DNA of 64,000 nt from Oreohelix idahoensis (lineage: Eukaryota > Mollusca > Gastropoda > Stylommatophora > Oreohelicidae). The position numbers were made by a program, and so were the translations under genes. Location of the stretch: positions 186,001-250,000 of the forward strand of contig JAMPIV010010592.1 in NCBI GenBank assembly GCA_024509875.1. The letters run 5' to 3'. A model generated the notes under the pieces. It had not been told where the DNA came from and searched no databases. It was given only the letters and a program-made list of their open reading frames with translations. The stretch's first letter is position 1; each line of letters opens with the position of its first letter. Positions 43,817 through 54,560 of the stretch are shown piece after piece.

Positions 43817-44761
43817 CAAAGGGATTGACATAAGTCTTGGGCCTGACCATGAAGGACATGTCACAGAGAGCTGAAATTTTGTATAGTGTTTATTCCTTTT
43901 CAATATAGCCACCGTCTGAATTGACACACTTCTGCAATCTCTGCTTGACCTTGAAAAGACCTTGGGAGTAGAACACCCTATTTTTCAAACTAAACCAGTC
44001 ATCACATGCCAGTATAACAACTCTTCATCGCTATCAAAATGATTTCCTTTTAGCTGTTTTTTTAAGATTTGGGAATAGAAAAAAGTCTGATGGAGCCAAA
44101 TCTGGAGAATATGGTGGGTGTGAAAGAATTTCAATATTCAAATCGTTGGCTGCTAGCTGCACAAGCCGTGCTTTGCGAGAGGGCACGTTGTCTTGAAGCA
44201 AAGAATGATTTTGAGTGCGCGTTATCCATCGTTTCCTGGTCACAACCTTTCTTAGTTTTGTGAGAAGATCTGCATAGTACTGTCCATTAACTGTGTTTCC
44301 ACGAGGCAGATAATCTTTCAAAAGGACACCTTTGCCGTCCCCAAACACAGTCAGCATCACTTTTCTTGCAGATTTCTGCGCGCTCGGCTTGACAGGTGTT
44401 GGGGAGCCCGGGGTTTTCCATTGCATGCTAGCAATTTTGGATTCGGGGTCATAATGGTGTACCCAAGTCTCATCTACTGTCACCATGGTCTCCAAAAAAT
44501 GTAGGTGTTTTTCCCTGAAACATCATAAATTGTATCACAGCTCTGGCCTCCTTCTTTTCCATTGTTTTGTCAAATCTTTGGAGCAGCAGATCCGGTCAAT
44601 AGGGTACATTGCGCCGTTCACCGTAGCGGGAAAACTTAATTGAAGAAACAAACGCGTACTTTACACATTCAGTGCAAATATGATGAACTTTAAATGTGCC
44701 AAGTTTCATCTTCCTCCTGTGACTCCCTGATGGTCAGGCCCAAGACTTATGTCAATCCCCT

Positions 44762-44765
<4 letters not shown>
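43817..44765 (-). mobile_element. Internally deleted mariner element
   Basis: About 949 bp with ~34-bp terminal inverted repeats (core GGGATTGACATAAGTCTTGG then GCCTGACCAT at both ends). Both ends lie in TA repeats, in keeping with TA target choice. The inside holds only part of a transposase gene. Confidence 0.9.
44034..44560 (-). pseudogene. Mariner transposase remnant
   Basis: C-terminal half of a mariner transposase. The catalytic residues are present: Asp in VTVDETWVHHYDP, Asp in LLQDNVPSRKA and Asp in YSPDLAPSDFFLFP, the last two 34 residues apart (DD34D). Upstream, a start segment (MEKKEARAVIQFM) survives near 44560. The DNA-binding domain between it and the core (~150 residues) is deleted, and the join is out of frame. 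An intact transposase has about 340 residues. Confidence 0.9.

Positions 44766-44858
<93 letters not shown>
44766..44858. repeat. (TA)n microsatellite, 93 bp
   Basis: Pure alternating TA to the right of the mariner element. Confidence 0.97.
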
Positions 44859-44860
<2 letters not shown>

Positions 44861-45190
44861 TGTTAAAATAATTGATCAATTTGTGCTTTAGGAAGTGTGT
44901 AGAATGTGTTAGAAAACTACGGTGTGTTGCTGGCGGACATGCAAGCCTGTGTATAATTCTGGAGGCAAAAGCCCGCCTTGTGAAATATTCAAAATAACAC
45001 TGACTAACAAAAAAAAATTTTTTTTTTCTTTCTCTAACATTTCTATGTTTTTCTGATCAATTTTAATGCGCTGTTTTTAAATCTGCAAACCGTTTTTCTC
45101 TATCAGGTCGGGATCTCTAGAAATACGCAATTGAAGTTTTTTTACAACGCATACAGTATTACAACATCATTTGTACAAGAAGTATAACAG

Positions 45191-46445
45191 TTATGTAGGC
45201 TTGAATTCCTTTGCAGTCGACTTTCGTCGGTGAATGGCATGTGGTACATCGCGATGAAGCATCCAACAATAATCGGCAAGCATGGTCACACTCCACCGTC
45301 CTTGATAACGTGACTCCATTACGGCGATATCTTGATGGAATCGTTCTCCATGTTCATCGCTGACTTCGCCAAGGTTGTCAGGGAAAAAGTCAAGATGCGA
45401 ATCGAACAAATGGATTTTGAGGGACATGTTACAGCCCATAATTCTGTATGCATCTGTGCACTGCTTAACAATATGCACATAGTCGACAGATTTGTGATTT
45501 CCCAGAAAGTTATCGACGATCGATTTGAATGCCATCCATGCGCGAAGTTCACTACCATGTAACAAGTTCTCAAATTGTTTGTCTGCAATAACTTTCCTAA
45601 TCTGAGGTCCTACAAAGATACCTTCCTTTATCTTTGCATCGCTAATCTTCGCATCGCTAATTTGCGGAAACTTTTCTCGAAGATAAGTGAAAGCTTTGCT
45701 CGTTTTATCTAACGCTTTTACGAAATTCTTCATGAGCCCCAACTTTATATGTAACGGTGTAATGATGCTGTCTTTGTTAACTAATGGCTCGTGTATTACA
45801 TTTTTATGCCCGAGCTGCATACGATCCCTGATAGGCCACACCTTTCTTGCATAATGTTCCTGTCTGTTGCGGCTGTCCCATTCACATAGGAAGCAACAAA
45901 ATTTAGTATACCCAGTCTGCATGCCCGTGAGAATGGCAATGACCTTTAGGTCTCCACAAATCCGCCATTGGTAGTCATTGTACTTTATTTTTGCCAAAAG
46001 TATAGCCATATTGTCATAAGTTTCTTTCATATGAACAGAGTAGGCGACTGGAATTGATGAAAATAAATTTCCATTATGCAATAACACGGCTTTTAGACTA
46101 GTCTTGGAAGATTCGATGAAAAGTCGCCATTCTTTGACTATGTGCTCATGACCGAGGTGCACCATTAGACCTTTTACATCTTTGCAATAGCAAATGTCAT
46201 CATCCATCTCAAAGTATTGAACAAGTTCTCTGTGTCTATGACGAAATTTAGATATCGGAGTATTGAGCGCTAAAAGATTCCATTCTTTGAGTCGCGAACC
46301 GGGTAATTCCGCTTGTCCTTTGGTGAGAGCGAGATCACGTATTAGATCTGAAAGTTCTGAATGGTTAATTAAGTGAACACCATCATTCACCGGTACATAA
46401 TCTGAGTCAGAATTAGTTTCTAAAGCAGGTAAACTATCACTTTCT
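45191..46445 (-). CDS. Orphan protein of the CACTGAC element, core part
   Basis: About 415 residues, open from ~46445 with an acidic lead-in (SDSLPALETNSDSDYVPVND) before MNDGVHLINH. I recall this as an uncharacterised family seen in arthropods and other invertebrates, with no assigned function. Visible landmarks: LKAVLLHNGN, WRICGDLKVIAIL, a C-x2-C-x-W-D motif (CFLCEWDSRNR), LHIKLGLMKNFVKAL, then DEHGERFHQDI and GRW...YCWML. The spread of acidic residues around a CxxC and a His would suit an RNase H-like transposase core, with Asp in CGDLKV and Glu in HGERF as candidates. This is inference. The reading frame is clean to its stop. Confidence 0.65.
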
Positions 46446-46893
46446 GATGTTCATTCACGTCCAACGGATATTGTTCTGGTGGAACTGGGATCGGACACGT
46501 GATTGGATCATGAGGCACTGGTTTCGAAACTGATTCAATATTTGGATAAACCACAGACTTTCTAGTTTTAAAAGTGAAACCATAGAAATTTGTCAAGCAG
46601 AAGTAACAATCAGTAGCGTGATTTGTCGGTTCACGCCATATTACTGGCACTCCAAAAGGCATCGACTTATGCTTCGGCGATTTTCGTAACCAACCTGCCA
46701 ATGTATTTGCACAAGTCGAACAAACTGCATTTGGCTTCCAAGATTTATTTGCATCATCAACTTTCGAATCGAAATAAAGTTCATATGCTTTCTTTAGCAA
46801 TGGTGTAAAGTTTTTCTGGTGAACACGATCGGTAAAATATCCGCACACGTAACAGAACAGATCAGCCGAATTTCTATAACTTCTAGAAGCCAT
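46420..46893 (-). CDS. Orphan protein of the CACTGAC element, zinc-binding N-terminal part
   Basis: 157 residues from MASRSYRNSADLF. It has a C-x2-C pair at residues 14-17 (CYVC), a second pair CSTC near residue 58 and a third CYFC near residue 95, the latter in a conserved segment MPFGVPVIWREP. This looks like a DNA-binding zinc domain. The frame slips by one base near 46445, where the following part continues; one extra or missing base, or an assembly error, would join the two into a ~570-residue protein. Confidence 0.65.
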   Translation of the reverse strand: MASRSYRNSADLFCYVCGYFTDRVHQKNFTPLLKKAYELYFDSKVDDANKSWKPNAVCSTCANTLAGWLRKSPKHKSMPFGVPVIWREPTNHATDCYFCLTNFYGFTFKTRKSVVYPNIESVSKPVPHDPITCPIPVPPEQYPLDVNEHQKVIVYLL

Positions 46894-47193
46894 ATTTCAC
46901 TCAGAATTATTTCAAAATACAGTAACTATTTGAAATATAACGTAACATATGTCATGCATCTTTTAGCAGTATAAAAAGTAGAATTATTTTGCATTTTATT
47001 AATTTTTAAAAAGTTATATAGTAAAAATGAAACAGAGCAAATAACGGTTTCCCAAAAATATATTTATTCACAAATATCTTAAAAACCCGACGTGATAGAG
47101 ATAAACGGATTTCAAATTTGAAATCAGCGCAAGAAACTGACCTAAGAACACTTATTCTTATATAAGAAAGAAAAATGTTGTTTGTCAGTGTAA

Positions 47194-48627
47194 TTGAGAA
47201 TGATGGCAAAAGTGTGTCTGCAGATTAAGAAAAGCATTTAAAGAATTATTTCTTCATGGAATGGAACACACACCAGGAGCGTAAGGAAGGGTGAAAGCGA
47301 TTGTTTTACTGGATTGTTTAAGTTATTACTTAGTGTTTTATACTAGACCTAATCATTGTATGGAGGCGGATCATGGCCGAATGGCTCTAACTAATGCAGT
47401 ATCCACTGCCTGAAAGAACTTCATGTGACTTTTCCTTCCATGTCAGGAGTGTGACAGACTTCTGTACAAGAGATAAGTGGCCAAACAAGGCTACTGCTCA
47501 GAGTATCCTGATGACACCACTATATTAAAAAATCAAGATTCTAATAAAGACACAGTTTATGATGAAAAGTGTGGACTTAGAAATAACCAGTAATAGCTAC
47601 ACATTCAAGTGACAGTGAAATAAACTTGTTAGTATTATATAAATATTCTTCCAGCGGAGATAATTAACCAAAGTGAGAAACATCAACAATCTTAATGTCC
47701 TTTGAAACCTTTTGACTAATTTCCAATGTTTATTGATTTAATGTTGTAATTTAATTTGATTTCATTTCAAGCTTTTCAAACAGAAAAGAGAAACTGTATA
47801 AATAAATTGTAAATATTTACCAGCAGACTTACTTAATAATTAAAGTTGAGTTCAAGTTCTTGTTCTTAAATAATTTAGTTAATACCCCTAGCAAAGTCAA
47901 CAATAATAATAATATAATCATAGGAGGATCTTGAGAGGGAGCCCATAGGGATCTATGAACATATATTATCATCAGACCTAGAAACTTATACAGCGGGATC
48001 CTACCTTTGATGTCGATACAGAAAAGGGGGTATTTCTTATAAGACCAGTCTCTTATCTGGCCCTATCCTGGTATCATCTGATACAACTTTTTGTCCAGGA
48101 TATCTTATACTTTCAATAACATCAACCCTCTCGTGACAGTAACCTAATTCTCCTGCTCTTAAAATATGCCGGCTAAAAGTGGAATGATTTACGTTGCAAT
48201 GGCTTTGCTAGCAGCCTCCAGTCGGGACATACAACAGACCAGTGTTTCTGATCCTGTGGAACATGGACCACTTGGGATCCATGAGTGGATTCTAGCGTGT
48301 CCGTGAACATAACCTAAAATGTATAATATAAAATGTCTAATCATCCTTTTATGTGCATGTGACAGCGCCATCTTGAGGTCTGTCGTTCTAGGCGCTGGCC
48401 CCATCTGGGCAGTCATATTGTCTATGTGGTTTAGTGCCTTTTGATCACGTTATCTTCGAGCAGATTTATTACAAGGCCATAATATATGCCTACATATTAG
48501 TTGTGTTTTTGCTCTAGTTGTGTAAATCTGTGTTTTCATGCATTCTGGAGCAATAATCGCGTGTGTTATCTGTGTGGAGCAGATTAATACGCGAGCGCGC
48601 AGTAAATTGAGTGGTTAGGCCAGGGCT
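47194..48627. other. Anonymous AT-rich sequence
   Basis: No gene recognised. Short TAA/ATA microsatellite-like runs lie near 47900-47920. Confidence 0.4.
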
Positions 48628-48640
48628 TATAAAAAGGGGT
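48628..48640 (+). promoter_or_regulatory. Possible TATA box
   Basis: CTTATAAAAAGGGG lies ~100 bp before a GTGAGT (48735) that could be a splice donor. No downstream coding exon could be recognised, so this is only a candidate. Confidence 0.2.
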
Positions 48641-48810
48641 AGCAAGCGGCGAAACCGGTCTATGTTTGAGAGAGCCGCCCAGTGAGAACAGACTAAGAAG
48701 ACACACAAGAGCCAAGCTGTAAATGCCTTCAGCACGTGAGTTAATTCAAATTAGCATTAGTTTTCTAGGATTCTGAAATTATATCGATGTGGCTATTTTA
48801 ATGTTTAATG

Positions 48811-48837
48811 GGATAGATAGATAGATAGATAGATAGA
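48811..48837. repeat. (GATA)n microsatellite
   Basis: About six GATA units in a row. Confidence 0.9.
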
Positions 48838-49169
48838 TGTGAGAGTTTAAGAGCGATTATTTCATTCTTCAGAAAGGCTATTTCACTGGAAATTTAGATA
48901 AGATTAACGATCGCAAGATAGTAGCCTCGTGGTGATAAAAGGCGGCGATAGCGAGTCTGATTAAACACGCTCCGCGTGGTAAACCTATAATATGTTATGC
49001 CGAGCGACACGTTGTGTATTTATTCCCAGTTTGGCTTAAGTCGAGAATAATTATATTGTATTCTTTATGTAAGAGTAATTTAGTGTATTTCACGTTTATT
49101 GATAATTCTACTGTATATTTAATGGGTTACTGTGAGGTGAGAATATGTATTTAGATTTCTGGAGAGCGC

Positions 49170-49690
49170 GAGGCCACTCCTTTGTTGAGACAGGTGTTCC
49201 TCTGTTTGCTCCTGGTGGAGCATGGAAACACCAATGCGGCTGGTGTCCACCACAAGCCAACAGAAGCATTTTTATGCTATTACAGTGGTTGTTCCTGTAA
49301 TAATGTGTTTCATGCGATGAGATTCCCAGCCGCACGAGTCGGCACATACGACATGCTTCAGAATGCAGTAACGAATATTGAGATAGACCAGTTGTGAGGT
49401 GGTGGTTAATTCTCATTATTGAGATTATTTGTTGTACATGTATTGAAGAATATTATTTTATGTCCAGTTGATTATTATTGTTGTGTGAACAATGGTTTGT
49501 GAGAGCACGTGGGCGTACCAGATGTATATTTCTCTTCTCCGCTCCTGAGGGAGCATGGGGCCACCGGTGTGGTTTACCTCAGCATGGAGCATTCAGATGC
49601 TTTTGCAGTAGTGGTTTCGGTAGCAACCTATGTTACCCGGTGCGATTGCCAGCCTCATGCACAACACCATACTAGTCGCATTGGGCGACA
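49170..49690. repeat. Two diverged copies of a ~165-bp sequence
   Basis: 49206-49340 and 49544-49672 share CTCCTG.GGAGCATGG, GCATTC/GCATTT..ATGCT, GTAGTGGT/CAGTGGTTG and CCAGCC.CA in the same order, about 340-360 bp apart. Identity is modest. Neither copy holds a convincing gene. Confidence 0.5.
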
Positions 49691-49699
49691 CGCATGAGT

Positions 49700-50395
49700 G
49701 TGTGAGATAGTTGATGATGTCAGGTGGGCGCATGTTTTCTGTATGGTAAGTGTTATTATCCATGCTATTGATGTTCACTTAGACGTTGTTTTATTTATTA
49801 TTTTTCAGACAGTCTATGAACACTGACTGGGTGTTTGTTGGATTGTTTGTTTGGTGTTCGGTTCTGTTCGGTAGAATTAAATGTTGATCTGCATAAGGCT
49901 TTGGGTTGCTTGAATTGTTAAGTCTGCTGCTGAGAGGGTTGCAAGCAACCAATAATTGCAACCCCTGTCAAACGATCCTTTATAAATTTTCTTAGTGCAC
50001 GGGTCTTGGGTGTGAGGTACCCCTAGCGCCCCTGTCACATGCATTTTTATCTTCTGGAACTGGTCCATTTGACAATCAAGTAGGGACCATAGACTTCATA
50101 TGACAATCACATGGGTCCATGGCACACACCCACAGAAATTAAAAAAAGGTTAAGAAACCTTGCAATAGACGTTAAAGACAAGGCAGAGGAAAAAACCACA
50201 AGCAACGTGGGAGAGAATGCATGACAGAAATCAGGTCATTATTGTTTTTTTTTGTTTTTTTTTTTTGGTCACTGTTTTCACGAATGAAAATTAATCGTGA
50301 CAGATTTACACAGGTGGAATCATGATAACTGTGTTAATAAACGAGCGCCAACGCCTTATAGCTCTATCTTTTCCTACATCTCTCGTATTGTATTT
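49700..50395. other. Anonymous sequence
   Basis: No gene recognised. There is a T-rich run at 50240-50266. Confidence 0.4.
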
Positions 50396-50398
50396 TCT

Positions 50399-50452
50399 CC
50401 CACATTTGCTATTTCATCCCACATTTGCTATCCCACGTTTGCTATTTCATCG
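50399..50452. repeat. Short tandem repeat, ~20-bp unit
   Basis: CCCACATTTGCTATTTCAT occurs two and a half to three times in tandem with small changes. Confidence 0.7.
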
Positions 50453-50499
50453 TTGTGATTACTCGCGACTGGTATCTAGAGAACCGCATTTGTTCTTTC

Positions 50500-50672
50500 A
50501 TCGGGGGAAAATAAAGTCTTTTGATTGAGTCCCTATACCTGACATCATCGTTTGAAGCCCGCGTTGCATCGGGATAAATCTGGTGAAAACACATCTGGGC
50601 ATGCTGTAATTGCTGTGAACTGTTGTTATCTTTATTGCTCGGCCGGGTCACCACATTGGACGCCCAGCTTGG
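50500..50672 (+). other. LTR-end and primer-binding-site-like junction
   Basis: AATAAA at 50508, then ~140 bp ending GGGTCACCACA, followed by TTGGACGCCCAGCTTGG. This is the usual layout of an LTR R-U5 end followed by a TGG.CGCCCA primer-binding site. No second LTR, gag or pol was found, so it may be a fragment or chance. Confidence 0.35.
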
Positions 50673-53121
50673 CCAGGTGATAACGTCTCATGCTGTTTAA
50701 AGCAACCGGCATGTATTACAATAGGCGGCGCCACAGAGAGGACATGTTAGCATGCTGGCGACAATAGACAATCAGAGAGTAAAGAGTGCCGCCAACACAC
50801 GGAACGATAAACAACCAGAGAGTAAGGTGACAGCAAGGTAACAGCACTTTTGCATTGACCCGCCAATTATCTCCATACCTGTTTGTCAAACCCCACCCAC
50901 GTTTGGACTGACAGGGGACAAGAGCGATCCTGTGAATGAGTGACCAGAGGGGCTATTAAGGATTGGTTGGTATGGGCGGAGCTGGATGTCATGGATCCAA
51001 GAACCCACATTGGACTTCCAGAAATATAATCTACCGCGTAGCTTGCTAGAGGAAGGAGTCCAGTTTTTACATTGTGAGGCAGAGATATAATCCCTAAAAA
51101 CGCCTAGCCTAAATACACGTGTTTATTCAGAGTGGATATAATTCAGTTCTGTGATGAAGTGTTCTTAAAGGATTTTGCGAAGAGAAAAGAAGGTTAGTAG
51201 ATCTTATGCAGATTATTTATACATTTTCTTATTTTTTGTTTATTTTAACTCAACAGCTAAAATGTGCGAAAGATAGAGTTTCAAATAATTCTTTGCATAA
51301 CTGATTAATAAAATCAGATTTTCCTAGAAGATGATAGGATGATAGGAGGTAATTAATAGTTCATACTTCACCTTCATCATCATCACAGTCTCCCATGCGC
51401 ACACACTCTCATGCACAAGATATTTAACATCATTAGAATTGAACTCAGAGAGAGATCAATAATGAGCAGTAATATAAATGAAAGTCAACCAGTGATGTTA
51501 AATGTGGAAAAACTTACGAAGACTTTTGTGTGTCTTCAGTTCATCAGAAGTCTGAGTCTACACGCAACGTGTCTGACGTCTAACCAGAAATAAGTTATCA
51601 AAAACGCACATTTGGCTAGCAGAATTCGCCATAGGACATCTTCCATTCCTCAATTAAAAAAGGAATATTGTCTCACCCACAAGTCAGAAGGTGGACGCAG
51701 CATTTTTCGTCACCCATATACTGCTGGCTTACAAGCTCAATACATCGTTATCACAAGTTCAATACAGAGTCATCATAAATTCAAATCACTCGAAAGATCA
51801 TTATTATCTGAAGTCAAGCAAAAGAGCTCAAAAGAGGAATCACATATTTATACCAAGTGCAACACACTCTTAAGTGCATTCTATGAAGCAGACTCTAAAG
51901 TATATTTTATGAATCACGACTACACACGCAAGATTATGAGTCTACATATCACTAACATTTCGTGAAGATATCCAGTCTGGTCAGTACCCTCGGGAGATTA
52001 GATAACATACCTTTTGTTCATATGACAGCTATTAACTGTTGATCAACACTACAGAGACATACTCAAACAGTGAAGAAATATACATAAATATCTCGTCAGC
52101 GTTCTCAGTACGACAACAGTTTTCATCAGAACGGCCTCGGCTTAGAGATACCCCATTCGACATAACGTATAACAACTTGGGACATTTTATGCCTACATGT
52201 GAATCCTCATATCAATGAGAAGCATTTAGAGACACATGGACTGTGTAGAGTACTCACCATTTTGGTAACACGTATCATATCACCATCATTTCGCTTTGCA
52301 CCAGTTCATTCTTAATTAACTATTAATTAATTACCTGCAATTTTAATATCTCATCTGTGTATTTTGTGTGAATCGTCTTATACCACCATCACGTTCTAAC
52401 CATTACTTACCCTATATGTGTGGATATTTCATTAATAAACACAACGATCGTTTGATCATTATCTAGTTTGTTAATGTATCACTCGTGCTGTCGGTGTTAC
52501 ATATCACCTATAGGAACATTTCTCTACTCAGATGAGGTTGGGGGCTTTTTCTTTTACGGGATCTAAGGGCAGAAGCTAAGGTCGTGGGGAAACAGAACTC
52601 TTTCCATAATTAATTAGAAAACACTGTCCCGTGGAAAGCATTCGCATTCCCGTCTTCTTGTCACTATCTCGAATAGGTCTTTATTCTTTCTTAACGAGCC
52701 AACTTCTAGAGACCTTATACCTAATATCTCATAGGCTATTTCTGGCAAAAACTACTGTCGTAGTTGCCCCAATACGCACCACACGACAATAACACATTAT
52801 TTTTTGTACAAACTGATTGCTGTGTTCTCGTGTGTGTGTTTGTGCCTGCTATGCCTTACTCTGACAGAATTCAAATCTTGATTATACCATGTTTTACTAA
52901 ACATACTTTGTCTAATACGCCTGATATGTATCAGTTTTATCACATTTTATTTTTCTTTTAACGAGTGTTGGCGAATTAAGACCCATCCATCTTTGACACA
53001 AAATTTGTCGATTATATTTGGGGGTACGTCGAGTTAAAAAAGACCTTATGGTCTGGTTTTGTGTTAGTTAAATAAATAAATACATTTTATTTTTATTAAT
53101 CCATATTAGTTTGTAACAAAT
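50673..53121. other. Anonymous sequence
   Basis: No gene recognised. There are a few short open stretches without domain signals, and an AATAAA at 52433 without a gene before it. Confidence 0.4.
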
Positions 53122-53137
53122 ATTAATATAGGGGTTT

Positions 53138-53560
53138 TTTTCCCCTCGCATGACGTCGCATATTTTTTCCTCGCATGAGGTCGCATTGGCACCCGCCCCA
53201 AACCCGGCTCTGGTCAAGACCACATGTCCCAACACAAGAAGACCCAATGACAAAATGTGTCACTGTAGTGATCTTCTGTGTTCTCTTTTTTTTCCTCGCA
53301 TGAGGTCGCATATTTTTCCTCGCATGAGGTCGCATTGGCACCCGCCCCCAACCTGGCTCTGGTCAAGACCACATGTCCCAACACAAGAAGACCCAATGAC
53401 AAAATGTGTCATTGTAGTGATCTTCTGTGTTCTCACACAAAGGACCTAATGACACATGAATGTCACTGTACTGGTCCCTGTGTCTAGACTTTTTTTTTCC
53501 TCGCATGAGGTCGCATTTTTTTCCACGCATGAGGTCGCATTGATCGCACGCCCACCCCCG
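53138..53560. repeat. ~151-bp tandem repeat with a paired TCGCATGAGGTCGCA core
   Basis: Two units (from 53138 and 53290) are almost identical, and a third diverged unit starts near 53489. Each begins with a T-run and two copies of CCTCGCATGAGGTCGCAT, then CACCCGCCCC...CTGG and CAAGACCACATGTCCCAACA. The core is an imperfect inverted repeat (TGCGA..TCGCA). Frames here are by-products of the repeat. Confidence 0.88.
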
Positions 53561-53599
53561 GCCCTTGCCAAGACACATGATCCTAGCCAAAGGCCGGAT

Positions 53600-54510
53600 A
53601 TTAGGGCGTTGGGTTTGCCGGAGCAGTATTTATGCTTCGGATAAGGTCTAGATGAATAGCGATTCGATGTTAGTAAAGCAAATGAGTATGACAAAATGGT
53701 TTAAGAAATTTGAATAGTCGGGGAGACGGACTATTTGTCTTACTAGAGGGGAGATAAAATGTTGTACAGTGATACTTTTGTAGAAAGGGAGGAAACCCTT
53801 TAGATCACGGTTAGTGAAAACAAGGCTGAATTAGACTTAAACAGGTTTTGTGAGTCTACAGATATGGTTAAGATAATTAGCATATGAGGATTTTGCTAGT
53901 AAGCCTTAAAGTATGAAGTATAATGTTAAGGAAAAAACCTCAAAGGGAGACAACGAAGAATTAAAGCCCTTTGTAGGTTTAGTGAGCGGAGAAGAGGAAA
54001 AACGCACGAGAAAAGAATGAGTGGAGTTAAAAAATTACAGAAGACAGTTCACTGAGTTGCCTACGTGGAAATAAGTGTGAACTTGTTTTGGTGAGTAGAA
54101 ATAAGGCGGACCAATTGAATTAACTGAAAAACAGGAACGGACCAGGGAACAATGATTTTAGAGTACGAGTTAGTCAGTCCGGTCTGAGTAACCAAGGTGG
54201 CAAGAGTGTGTGTACTGGGCTCTCAAGAGTGAACTCTGTGGGTGACAGAGGTTTTCCCTGAACAAGTTTATAGATTTAGCTTGAATAGTGGTAGCAATTC
54301 TGGAGACTAGAATGAACTGTGTTTAAAGTGTAGGGCTAGCATAGAGAAGTGATAGTAGGGAAAGTGATTTTTGTGAGGATTCATTTTGATCACGGTAAGA
54401 AAGATAAATTTTGTTATTTTTTGCACAAACAATGTATATGAGCAGAAAAACATGTCAGAAGTCAAGCTGAGATACTGCAAGGTTACTGACGCTTACAATC
54501 AAGTGAGCGC
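53600..54510. other. Anonymous sequence left of the I-type LINE
   Basis: Purine-rich DNA without a recognised gene. It ends with the target duplication ATGATACATAT (54511-54521). Confidence 0.4.
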
Positions 54511-54560
54511 ATGATACATATCTTCTTCTTCTCTTCTTCTTGCGATCGCATCTTTGATGA

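Larger units (their letters stand above)
44998..47190 (-). mobile_element. Candidate DNA transposon with CACTGAC ends and an orphan protein
   Basis: The left end CACTGACTAACAA and the inverted right end CACTGACAAACAA match at 12 of 13 bases. After an A/T run of differing length, both continue TTTTTCTTTCT. TAA lies just outside each end (44995-44997 and 47191-47193), fitting a 3-bp target duplication, although AT-rich flanks make this weak. Inside is one intronless protein gene in two overlapping-frame pieces, with ~290 bp before and ~190 bp after it. The size and structure fit an autonomous cut-and-paste element. I cannot place it in a known superfamily. Confidence 0.62.

Noticed and set aside
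44694..44891. Open frame of alternating Ile and Tyr
   Set aside because: It is the translation of the (TA)n microsatellite.
53123..53694. Several overlapping open frames with RPHARK and SSHEVA repeats
   Set aside because: They follow from the 151-bp tandem repeat and have no protein-like features.
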